A stretch of DNA of 64,000 nucleotides from Saccharina japonica (lineage: Eukaryota; Sar; Phaeophyceae; Laminariales; Laminariaceae). Of the stretch, positions 1 through 17,881 are shown in pieces. A program made the translations under genes and the position numbers. Position 1 is the first letter of the stretch, and every line of letters starts with the position of its first letter. The notes beneath the pieces were generated by a model, which did not search any database, was not told the DNA's origin, and worked only from the letters and a program-made list of their open reading frames with translations. The stretch is taken from the NCBI GenBank assembly GCA_008828725.1, contig MEHQ01003724.1, positions 494,664-558,663 of the forward strand, read 5' to 3'.

Positions 1-812
1 TACAAGCGAAGACAAGCTGGCACGGTAGACATAATGCCTGGCAGCCGCGTGGGCTCGCAATGTTTTTAAGGTGGCCTGGTAAGTCATCACCACGATTTCA
101 AAATATATTTAGCAGTGTGCAGTGAACGTGTCTTTCCGACGAATACTGGTAATAACTCATGTTCTTGCCTTATCCGCGCCAAGCTCGTCGTTGTCCGATC
201 GGGAGCCACCACATATCTACGGGTACTGTGATCGCCTTCGCTTCACCTTTCTGCAAGGACCGGTGCACAGCTCTTAGCGACGCACACAGCAGCCGTGCCT
301 TGCGGTTGGGGCTCATGAATAATCACAACCCATAAACGTTATTACTATCTCGTTCACGTGCTCCAAACGTTCTCTAAACGCGACATACGCGACAACAAAT
401 ACTGCAAATAAAGGAATCTAAGTCTGACTGAAATATACAGCAACCCCTTGTAAGAATCAGCGCGCACACAAAAGTCCAGTCCAGCGTTGCCCCTGCGTAC
501 CTCGGGGCCAAAGCCGAAAGGCCCACACTGTCACAATTCGGGCTGTATCATAAAGCAGAAAACGGTCTGGGCGCATCTAAACTACAACAAAACCTTATCC
601 CTCACCCCCGTTTTTGACCAAGTTCTACATTTCTGGGCAGCACAACTACAAAGAACGGACACCACGTTCACCACGACATAATACTGGTACTCGCAAAACC
701 CCCCAGTTCGTCCTTTCTCATCGAGAGCGAGCTCATGTCGTTCGGCTCATGTCTTACTTCTTCTACCCTGCTGCTGCTGCTGCTGGTGGTGGTCCTACCG
801 CTGTGTACAGTG

Positions 813-853
<41 letters not shown>

Positions 854-865
854 CGCGCGCACGCC
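1..865. other. No gene recognised; poly-C tract at its end
   Basis: I see no supported gene. Short open frames here show no splice logic or recognisable motifs. A CTG microsatellite (about 767-785) and a 33-base poly-C run (820-852) lie just beyond the stop codon of the plastid-protein gene on the minus strand, so they may fall in its 3' UTR. Confidence 0.6.
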
Positions 866-7128
<6,263 letters not shown>

Positions 7129-7360
7129 GGCGGCATCGAATATCGGACAGCGAATGTTGAAGCTTTTCCGCCCGCAGGAGTTCCAGATATTGTAGTTGGC
7201 TTTTCGGTATCGAGCGCTTAGTCCCCGCCTCTCCGACCGAACAGCAACACAGCAAACAAAGCAGTACAGCAGTCCACAGGCAGCACGACAACGCAGTAGC
7301 AGGACAGCCGCAGAAAGATTCCATCCAGCCTCGTTGGACTTGCTGTTGTGGGCTAAAGCG
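7129..7360. promoter_or_regulatory. Shared promoter region of a divergent gene pair
   Basis: Only 232 bp separate the start codon of the minus-strand plastid gene (7128) from that of the plus-strand mitochondrial-type gene (7361). Both promoters and 5' UTRs must lie here or overlap the partner gene. I see no convincing TATA box. Confidence 0.55.
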
Positions 7361-8370
7361 ATGGCAGCTACGCTAGGGAGAATCATCGGTACGGGGCGCT
7401 GCGGCAGCATGGTCGCTCTGCGACATAGCCGGCTTGGCGGCGCAATACGTTGCATACACAACAGCAGTGCCACCAACAAGGATGCACAAAACGACGAGGA
7501 ACTGCACCCCAACTGGAGGTGAGTTGTGTTGTGCACGCTAGATTTTATCAATACGCGATGCCAGCATAGATAGCCGGGTGTTTGCTGTAGCCATGGGATA
7601 AATGGGCCGTGAATGCACAGCACAAGGCAAGTCAGGCTGCAACATGAAATACAGCAGCAGCAGCGGTACGCGGTACGTAGTCAGCGCTACGTCGTACTCA
7701 CTGGCTACGGCGGTGCATGTCTAAACAAAAGCATATTGTAAAATGGAATACCAGTATAAAACAAGCACGCCCAGCGGGCGTCTCTAGCGGTCTATAATAG
7801 CGTATCGCGCAGCTTTCACAGTTGAGTTTCAACTGTTCAATCGGTCGTACTCACAGCTGGCGCATTTCAACAATTTTATATTTGCGTAACCCTGATATCC
7901 ATCAGACGCTCTTGGCTTGGAAGCACCCCTTCGCGCGGTTACGTTCCATGGCGTTGAAGGGGATTGAGGCTCGTGCTGCTCTCGCACTCACATGTACATG
8001 CTTACCTGGTACAGCAGTACTACTACTATTTGTAATGGTACCTGGTTCCTGGTACCGTTCTGCTGTACCGGTACACCGGTATACCGGTACGTGTTGCGAC
8101 AAACTCTCCTGGATGCACCGTCTGAAACAACACCATACATACCCCCTGCTCTGCAGCGGGCTGGAGCGTCGACTTAAAGGTCGGGTTCCCCGGCAACGGG
8201 GGGAGGGCGTGCCGGAGGGTCGAACAAATCTCAAGCCTTCGGAGGAGGACTTTTGGCACGCTGCGGGAGTTTACGACGACGCCAAGACCTCGGGCAAGAC
8301 AACTTCAACCATTGCTCCTGGAGAAGCGGCGTGTGGTGAGCCCTTCGATGCAGTACGAGCAGGATATTAG
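7361..8370 (+). CDS. Small protein with mitochondrial-type presequence (2 exons, 123 aa)
   Basis: Exons are 7361-7518 and 8157-8370. The donor is GAG|GTGAGT, the acceptor is CTGCTCTGCAG, and both are phase 2; the coding length is 372 nt. Residues 1-40 contain Arg at 7, 13, 21, 24 and 30 and no acidic residue, typical of a cleavable mitochondrial targeting peptide. The mature part is short and hydrophilic: HPNWSGLERRL near the exon junction, then GRTNLKPSEEDFWHAAGVYD and a C-terminus without membrane segments. I do not recognise a family. It is divergently arranged with the plastid-protein gene. Targeting is inferred from composition only. Confidence 0.7.
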
Positions 8371-11300
8371 TGTATCTACTGCACCTGTATGACATGTGCT
8401 GGCTGTGGCCCACCACAGCAGGGGAAAAGCGTAGCCCCACCTCCACCTCGAAGGACTTGGGTTGGTGTCATTGCGACATAGTGGAGCCTGTCGATTGCTG
8501 CTGTCGTTGTCGCACTGTTTCCTTCGATATGAACATGGTACATGGTACCAGGTATGAGCCAGGATAGGCACCTACAACGCGGTTATGATTTGTTTGCTGC
8601 CGTTGGTGTTCCCGATATAAGTGCTGGTTCGGTGGGAAGCACTAGTATCTCTGTGTCGTAGTTTTGTGACCACATAACTGGTATCTCTCTAGGATGAAGA
8701 ATCGGCACAGACACTGGGTGTGCTGGATGTCGACGGGTAGAAAGGACGGTTTATTTTGAAGAATACACACACACCCTTCGCGACCTCGCTCCATACACAA
8801 CTGTCTTCGTCGTTTCGGGCATGTGGGAACCATGTATTTATAGGTGCTGTTCCAAGTTCTGGCTATGTATACGAGTCCCCGGCGGTCGTTATGTTTTTTG
8901 CCTAAACCAAGGAAACGGACCGTTGGATTTTATAAGGACTGTTTGTTTTGAACATGAAAAAAAAAAAATCCTAAAATTACCAGGGGGATAGGGCTACGTA
9001 TACCATCCAGAATGAACCTAGACGATATTCTACTTTCGTACCATTCAAACGACTTTCCCGGGTTGAAAAATACATTCCATACCATTCAGAAATCCCTATC
9101 AAGTGAAAAACAATACATCTCCTATATACCATTCATCACTTACCCGGGAAGAACGATAAATCTCATATAATTCAGAAATCCCTAACACGTCGCAAACGAT
9201 ATCTATCATACACGACTTACCCGGAAAGAACGATATCATACCATTCATAAATCCTATCCAGTCGCAAATGATAATTCTCCAAATTCGTACGATCAAAAAC
9301 ATTGTTCAATTAATTTCGACCGACAGGTGTATTCAATCGTGAAAACAAAATTATCATTCTCACGAATACCCACCAGAAAGACCAGACGTTAACCCTCGCC
9401 CCGCGATGTTGCCGAAACACAAAAAGCTCCAGCTGGCGATATCCACGTTTGTCCCCTCCATCCTTCCCGCTGCTGCTGTCTGCTGCTGCTGTCATGGAGT
9501 GCGTGCGGCTATTAACCCGCTCGACTTGTTGCCATGCGGACGCTTTTCCCCTCGTTATATAGTACTGCTGCGCAGTCAGCACCCGATATCCACGCACCCG
9601 CTCCTCCGCCACTAAACTCCCCGCAGCAGAGGGCACGCGATTATATTACATCGCGCGGCTTTCCCCAACCAAATTGCTCACGGCTGGTGGCGCACAGCTT
9701 GGCGGCCATGCGTCTTCTCGCGAAACTCCTTTGCAAACATGTTTTCCCTCGCTGTGCGATAACCCCATATCTGCTGCCTCCACAACCAACCTTTTGAAGT
9801 GAAGCGCGTACGGCAAAAACAAAATGAATGCCGTGCGACTTGGAAAACCCCCTTTCCGCTACATACGGCGAGGGTGCCCGCGGTTATGCCACCACCGAGG
9901 GACTTTCAGCTACTGCTGTGTACAGCAGTACCTGCTCCGTTAGAACGCTACCGTTTCCACAGCATCGCTCATCCCACCACGTATCTCCCCGTAGTGGAGT
10001 GTGTGCGGCCACGCCGCACTTTCACCCCCCATCGATCCACACAACCGGGGTGCCCAAAGATTTGCTCCCTCCTTGGGGCTTTTCGCAGCTAGCTGCTGTC
10101 CGTCCCCCCTTTTTCCGCTATACTCGTACACGGCGGGGGTGGGTACGGTTATACTCCCACCGTACGTAGGACGTAAGCTTCTGCTACTCCCTGCCTACAG
10201 CTGTTACACCGTAGGGCTTTAGCTACTGCTGTACAGCATACAGCAGCAGTAGCTGACGACGCCGGCTCCACGGCATCGACTGCAGGATCCTCCACGATCG
10301 CAAAATACTATCTCCCCATACAACGCCGGGGCATTCACCTCGCCACATATACTACCAGGTATTGGTACGAGCATGGCTGCGGAGAAAGCTTGGAACAGAA
10401 GCAGCCAGGCCATCATGCTGTCTTTCGTACATACATCAAGGTTGTTGCCCCCTGGACCATAACAGAATCGCTCCCGTCAGCCCCAACCAAAATGTACGGA
10501 CCTCTCTCAAGAACGGTTTCGAAGCGGTGGAGCTCTTGCATGTTACAGCAGTAATACTCGCACCGACTCAACCTCTCGCCGTCAAAGAAAACGTACCGCC
10601 ATCGATCTGCCCCAAAATTGTTGAACGCGAAGAATTATTTGGAGAACAGCTCACCTCCGAAGCCACCCTCCCTACTCCCTGTGTCACCGTCGGAGCGTTC
10701 CGACGATGGCGAGATACAGCATCCCTCTCTGCTGTATCAGCGGTGGTTGGCTCCTCCTGCCTTCCACCGGACCCCTGTTGCGCCTTGCTTCACAGCTTTT
10801 CTCCGAAAGAGCGACCATCCCAAAAAGCTCCATATGAGATTGCCACGCCTTCTCTTCTCAGCTCGACAGCAAGGCCCTGTTCCGACACCTGAGCTTGAAA
10901 GCCTCCAACTTCGGTACCCGTGAGCCTGCTAGTACCATCGGTCACTAACTAACGACTGCTCTAGAGTGTTCGTAAAGGCCATGTTCGAGCACCTTGTGAG
11001 ATTGTTTCAAGTCATCGTATTAGTCGTCCCAACAGGGAGAGGCAAAAGGGGATGGCCCCAGGGGCCATCATGGCATCCGCCAGCACATCAGCCTGGAAGA
11101 CAAAAGCGGCGGAATAACCTATAAAATACCTACCACCCGAAACGACACGAAACTGTCATATTGTGAAGAGACCAAACGAACACCCATAACCTGTTTTGGA
11201 TGCGAGAGCCTCTGCAGCTCCGTATATACGGGTGTGCGTAACCTTCGCATCCGTAGCAAGCGAATCATTTGCGACGAGTAGCCACTATTGTCGACGAGCA

Positions 11301-11982
11301 ACTACAACCAACCTCTTTGGGGGACCGTACCTAATGGTGTGCTTGCCACAAAGGTAGAGGGCTATACCAGCGCGTCTCTGCGAAGGAAGCTTTTCACAGA
11401 TATATTACGTAGTACAGGTACAACCATAGGCCTGATGAGAGGTGAATATATTACGCCGCCTGCTAAGGCCCGCACTCGTCTCCAGAACAGTGCGAACGCG
11501 TCTTGTTCAAGGACCTCCACTTTGTTGTTTCTGCGTACCAAACACCATTGCTGTTGTTTTCTCTTGTGTTTGCTTAATAATAATTACCGAATAAGCTTGG
11601 CATAGGCCTCTCGTACTACGTACCAGGTGCCTGGTATGTGTTGTCTCGTTATCTCGCTCACCAAGGCCAGGCCTACTACTACGTACCCGGTACATCAACA
11701 CGGCCGTTGATTCCGGCACATAGTATCATCAAAACGCGAATATAACCAATTCAGCGCACCAACGCCATCCCGTTGTAAACAACAGAGCCCGTTCGCATTG
11801 AGTTCGTAGTCGTTGAACTGTGCGGTGATATCGCCGAAGTTATGAACAGGCCCTCTTGCTCGATATTCCTCACCCAATGTTCGTCGCTCAGGATTATACT
11901 TACTTCGAAGTATGTTCTAACGGCAGCGTCAACTGTGATTATGTACTTGCGTTATCACTGCTGTTGTGACGCCCGCTGGGGA
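8371..11982. other. Intergenic stretch without a supported gene
   Basis: Diverged tandem repeats of about 65-85 bp occupy 8995-9290, with the recurring core TTACCCGG.AAGAACGATA. Two similar segments lie at 9845-9900 and 10105-10165. Coding-like frames exist on both strands around 10480-10925, but they contradict each other and lack a consistent exon model, so no gene is called. Confidence 0.45.
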
Positions 11983-14544
11983 CTAAAACTGGAAGCATCT
12001 GGCCACTCTTTCCCGTGCTACGCGTCTCTCAGAGTTTTTCTTGCGGAATAACGCCGGGGGCGTGACAATTTTTTCATTGTCGTCAGCCCCGTTCGACGTC
12101 TCATCGGAAAACGTTTGTTCTGTTTTGTTGCTCTTTTCGGTTGGTTGTTCAGCGAGATTGTCCACGGTGAAGGTTTCTGCGGAGAACCTCCCTAGGGTAA
12201 TCGTCCTCTACAAGACGTCGGTTGCCCCAGTTTTGCAGGTAGGTTTGTGCAATTGTCAGCATCAAAACCGTTTTTGATGTTGTGAGCACAACGCGCACAT
12301 GCTGCATGCTGCTACTACAAGGCGCTCGCTGTCCGTCCGCCTAGATAGCCCTAGAATCCGTACTTGTCGTTATGCCGCATTGTGATATGCCAGCTTGGTT
12401 TTGTTTAGCTCCATGGTGTGATTTTGTTGGGTCGTCATAAGATAGGGCCAGTTGTGTAGGCTTTCCAGGGCTGCTGTTTTGTGGCGTCTGGGCCATCCTA
12501 GGATATCTTAGCGGTTTTCCTATTGATATGTAGACATGGAGGTGTGAGTGACGGCTTCTTTTCGTGCCCCATGTATTAACCCGAAGTATTGATACCGCAG
12601 AATTGTTGATAATCCGTTCTGTTCGGTTTCCCTGAGTTTAGGTGAAGGGCTTCTGTGGCGCGCAGATATTTTCTGACCGAGCTGCAAGCACCGTTCAGTC
12701 TCTGACCCTATGGGAGTCGTGGGGAGACCTTGAGACCGCTGTGGGCGACCCACGCTACAAGAAGGTGACATTAACCGATAACATCAAGTAGATCAGCCCG
12801 CTTTTCATGGGATACCTCGTGCTGCACCGTTAGGGTATCTGTAAGGTTGTCTTTTTCGTTGTTGTATGTTTTGCAGGGTCCTGGCACTTCTGGTATTTGT
12901 GCTTTGAGCAACACGAACTTAATGCTGACAGGAGCCCCAACTTCAGGGGTTGTTTTGTGACGTTAAGATCTTCAAGGTTGTGGAATCGCCGGCCTACCCA
13001 GGAGTCGCTTATGCCGAGTGCCTCCTGTGCATTGACACGGTACACGAGCGAACAAAGTGACCACCTCGTGACTTGCTGGCAACTCGTTTTGGCAACGGAG
13101 ATTACCATCAGTATAGTCTGTTTTCGAATTATGCAACACTAAAATGACAGCGCATGCGGAGACTACTACTGTAACACCAAAGTGGCAACGCATGCGGATG
13201 AACTACGTGGCATTGGCTGTTCTGATGCTCCGCACCCATGACGTTCTTGATTTGACATATTCGTTCTTCTGTGTGTAAATACGTACATAGAGTATGATAT
13301 CGTCATAATTTCCTTACCTTGTTTATGGTGCTTGCCGTCTGCTACTCGGGATTTTTCGCAGGCAATGAGATCTTTGGAGAGTCTGATCGAAGCGCCGCCG
13401 GAAGTAATCGATACCGAAGTGGCGTGTTCCATTCTACCCACCACCGGAGGGGGCGAGCCAGGAGATATTGCGTAAAGTAGGGGTTGTGTGATGGTCGCAG
13501 TTTGGTAGAGTTTTGTTGGTGATGGACCCCTCTTGATGGGCTACGACTACGTAGTGGTGCTTCATTTGTACAAGAGAGGAGCGGTGGAGGCTTTGTCCCA
13601 TGTCTTGGGACTGCTACTGTGTCACGCCCTGTTATTCGATTTGTGTCATGCGGTTTGTTTGGGAGTGGGAGTTGGTATTTTCATCCTGATACGGCTGAAC
13701 TGAAACAGGAAATATGATAACTGGTATACTGCTGTATGCCAACAAATATATAACTGGTAAGTACTTTCTTACGCAGAATGGACGCGGCGCTTCTCTGGTG
13801 TAGATGTGTGCCGTACTTGCGACACCGTCTAGACCCAGAGCGTAGACAGGAAGGGAAGGCTGCTACACACTTAGCGTACTCTGTGGCACCATTAGTATCG
13901 CGCGTGTGTGGTGGTGAATTCAAACGCAAGGCACGTATACTAGCTGTTAGCAGTCAAGCACACAAACACGCTGCTACTACTGGAGATATAAACCATTATG
14001 TTGTGCTGTCGTTCGGATTGTGGAAACTTGAGGTTGTCACCGTCTTTCACCGCTTCCACCGTTTTCGGCTCATTTGTACTGCGTGGAGTGCTTCGCCACA
14101 CGAATCCGACTCGTCGATGCCATGGAGGCATAGTCTGGGTGAATGTAAGCCCATCTAAACGCCAAACATGTGGCTGAGGTTCTCGTTCACGTTGATTGGC
14201 CTATCCCCTCACTTAGCGCTATGATACAGTAGTGACAGCAAGTTTAGCGGTCTGGGACGGTTTCCGTACGACACAACACGATATTTTTGAAAGGTGCTCA
14301 CCAAGGAAGCCGCCCACCATAAATACTGTGTTGCACTGCCATGCCTGGGTAGAGTTTTGACCTTATTCAGGGTGTTCCCAGCTTTAAAACGTGGAGTTCT
14401 TGGTCGCAAGCCATGCAATCTGCCCGTTTGTTGCTGGGCTGTGGCACCTGCCTCAACTATGGGCCACCCGCGAAACTTGATTCCAAACGGTTCAGTGGCC
14501 GATCTTTTCCCTACCCCGGACGATTCTGTGTCGCCGTTACTTTC
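11983..14544 (-). CDS. Uncharacterised gene, at least five exons, 5' end not found
   Basis: Proposed minus-strand exons are 14544-14302, 14154-14051, 13433-13318, 12940-12776 and 12191-11983. The phases chain correctly (0, 2, 1, 1) and give 278 codons ending at a stop. Donors at 14301 (GTGAGC) and 13317 (GTAAGG) are good; those at 14050 (GTGAAA) and especially 12775 (GTTAAT) are weaker. The product is soluble and mixed in charge, with an acidic, Ser/Thr-rich stretch (about the first 50 residues of the last exon) and a basic end (SERRVARERVARC). I recognise no domain. The first coding exon should lie upstream of 14544. In part of the last exon the plus strand also shows exon-like signals, so the strand assignment there is not certain. 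Confidence 0.48.
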
Positions 14545-17500
14545 CTGGAATACTTTCACTTTGGATCCCCCGGATCGGCACCACGTGACGTGGGACTATT
14601 CAGTACCGCCACCGTACTCGATCAACCTCTCCTTGATGGGCGTCCGTTTTTTCTGGCACTAATGCTAAAAACGCACGCTTTCCTTTCTGCCGTGTCAAGC
14701 GCCAGAAACACGGTCGATGCCATCACCGAAGCCTCGTGCCTATGGGGAAAGCGTACAACGTGTCATCTCGTGCAACACCACCTCTGACATCAACAGGGAA
14801 ATTCGGGTGCTATGTATTGCATACACCTGACCTGTATACGTCGGCAGCGCTTACTCTAGACCGGGTGAGGCAGCCATGGCGTCAACGGGGGACGCAATCT
14901 GCAGAAACAAAAACTGAAGAGATTGGTCTTCAAATAAATCCCCGTCGATATTTTACAGAGCCTCTTCACGTAACCCACTCGTATCATCTGGCATCATTGT
15001 TGACGAAACTCATGTACGAGTCTTGTCTGCAGATGCCGCCATTTTACGCCCTGCTGCATCACTTTTTTTTCTTTGGCCCAGCTTCGTACGGTTTCTCCGT
15101 TGTATACGAAGTATAGGGGATACAGGGTACCAGGTATCCCTTTTCAAGTAATCGGACCGACCTCCTCTTCTTAGAGTCTCTGGTCTTCTCTTCTCTCTTC
15201 TCACTTTTTGCCCCGCCCCCGGCCGCTCTATCACACATGCACACGAACAGAATATGCCCTCTACGCTCTGCACTCTCCGCGCGAACGGTTGTGAAACGGT
15301 TATGATACGTTGCGGATTGCTGGCGACAAAAAGCAAAACGGCCTACTGGTGTCCGTACAATAAGATGCTGGCGATCACTTGCAATGAGTGCGATCTTTGT
15401 CGTACCGTACTCTAACGTACTCTATGAGGGGAACCCCCTTCCGGGTAGTTCAACCTTGACATTTGGCGGTTAACCAGCGCTTGAACGCATAATGTTGTAC
15501 GAGAGCCACCGGTATACCGATACACACACAGAGAGGGGGGAAGTAAAAGAAGAAAGATACGATCTTCGCTCCGCACAGAACAAAAAATCTCCCCCTATCT
15601 CCCATGTAAAAAAAGCTCCAGAGTACTTATGAAACCCATGCGCGATAGAATCAACACAAATCAAAGGCGGTCTACCTACCCGTAGCGGGGCGAAGGAGGA
15701 GCTCACGAGGTGAGCTTTCTAGTTTTCGTTTGCTCACTGGCTTCTGTTGCAAAGCCTGTGGCGTTGTGTCCTGTGTCTGGTCTTTACCGGCCGCTTACTC
15801 GTCTCAAGGAGGTCACAGCAGAGGACCAGAGGATGCTCACGTTGCGAACATCGTCCTCTTGCAGGGTGCCGGTTTGCTCCGCCGCTCGTTAGGCTAGGAG
15901 TAGCGCAAGGCGTGATTGTGCGTGCGGGTAGCGTTGCTGTCGGTGAAGGCGTGGTCGCCAAGTATTTGGCAGCGGTGCATTGTCCTGTATGAAGCCGGGA
16001 GTTTTGCGCTTGCCAGTGTCGTCGATTATCTACTACTACGTACTCTGTTGGGACTCTGATGAGTACCAATTCTGTTGCTGTTCTCTGTAGACCGTAGGCC
16101 AGCATCGCGTTTCGCGTTGCTTCGAAGTTACCGTACAGCAGACAGCAGACTCGTAAACGTTTTCTTCTTTTTTCGTTTTTCTTTGAGCGTCTATGGTCTA
16201 TGGTCGTTCTCGTTGCTCTGAACTCTCCTCCTCTGTCTGCCTACAAGCTCCTTGTGTGTCTGCTGTTTCACGCCAGTACCTGGTACTCGTACATACCAGG
16301 TAGCACTTACCAGGTATACACCAGGTACCTGTATCCTGTATCTGGCACCTGTGGTATAAAAGTCGCTTATATGCTGATGCACTGCTGATTGTACTGCTTT
16401 CTTTCTTCCTTTCCCGGCCGGAAAGAGCGTGCAGATCTCGGTCCCCGCACCTACTTACTGCTGTAGTTTACGATACATTCGTAGTGAATGACTTTCGTCG
16501 TTCATCGTTCATGCGGGCACTCAAGGCTATCTCTCGATCTCCATCCGGCTACGTAGCTATCCCTACGAGTAGACGAATGTGGTTCAGCATATGTAGGGGG
16601 GTAGGTAGACACGTAAAAATCAACGCCTAACCAACGTTGAACCCGGCAATCCCTCGTGGTCCGGTAAGCTCGTGAGAGTCCCTACGTACACCTTGAAAAT
16701 CAAACATCTTCAGCTTGGGACAGCAGTAACACGTCTCACCCTACTCATGGAGCTCCGGTCCACAGATGTGCTGTACAGCAGTAGTCCTGTTCACGACGAT
16801 ACCGGGTTCAGTACAAGCAATGTGGGTGCATGGGTGCTGGGGCCGCTACCATTGTGACCTGACCACTGAACACGCGTTTCTGCTGCTGTACCTGTACGGC
16901 TATACTACTGGAAGTATAGGAGTACGAGTATCTAAGGGATGCACGAAGTACCACTATGTTCCTAAATATAAGGATGACCGATTTTACGTTTTGGTTTAGT
17001 ACACATGGTGCTTATGTTTGTAGGTAGATACTAAGTACAATAGTGCTTTACTACTGTAAGTACAACTATTTTGAAAATGTCCACAGTTTCGTCGCCATGC
17101 TGTTCGAGTACAATAATACGCTGCAGGCTCTAAAAATAGCGCCTAGCCTCTGACTCTCATATTGTCTACAAGGTGCCAGTTAGATTGTGTCATGGTCATG
17201 GCGTGAATGAACAACGGGCTCTGGTTGCTCGCATTGCCTCATCACTGATGACTGATGATCCATGACTTCACAACTCACAACCCATGACCCATGGCTACAG
17301 GCAACACCAATTTAACAAATACGAGCTTCACAGACCCCAGCAGGCATCATAATGATGGTCACCATGTCACCATCCAACCTAGATAGCGCCCTGTGCTTGG
17401 CAAGAGGCCGTCGATACGACCAGAGACCAGAGTACTCTACCGACACGTGACACGTGACACATACGAGGCATTGAATGTACGTATCTACCCTCCACAAACT

Positions 17501-17596
17501 GTTCGTCGTATCGGCCCGCGCGTTGCCATCCACCTTCCACCACGATACAAATTGTGTCAGGGGTGATTCCTGTTGGCCAATCAACGGTAAGGAGTG
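14545..17596. other. No supported gene; missing 5' exons may be here
   Basis: The first exons of the minus-strand gene ending at 11983 may lie in 14560-15300. A possible plus-strand terminal exon (15865-15992) has a good acceptor (CCTCTTGCAG) and a frame ending in VVAKYLAAVHCPV, but no upstream exon was found. Multiple TACCAGGTA-type palindromes occur at 16275-16345. Confidence 0.4.
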
Positions 17597-17847
17597 ATGC
17601 CGCTATTGGAGGAAGTGCACGAAGGGGCCGATGACTCGGCAGGAGATGCGGAGAGCCTGAAGGCAGCACACCGACGCAAGAGATCGAAAGGGGCGAACGC
17701 CAAGGGCAAGAAAAAGAAGAAGACCGAGGTGAAATATTATATGATATAGCGTATGCTCGTACGTACAATAGCAGAGGAGCAGTACCCGTACATTGGTAAT
17801 CATACTTGCGCTCATCGGACAGGATGACAATCTATGATACGACGACG

Positions 17848-17881
<34 letters not shown>

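Noticed and set aside
10480-10925. Competing coding-like frames on both strands
   Set aside because: Neither strand gives a chain of exons with matching phases; could be a decayed gene.
13778-14158. 126-codon plus-strand frame
   Set aside because: Overlaps the better-supported minus-strand exon 14154-14051, and its other half lies in the intron of that gene.
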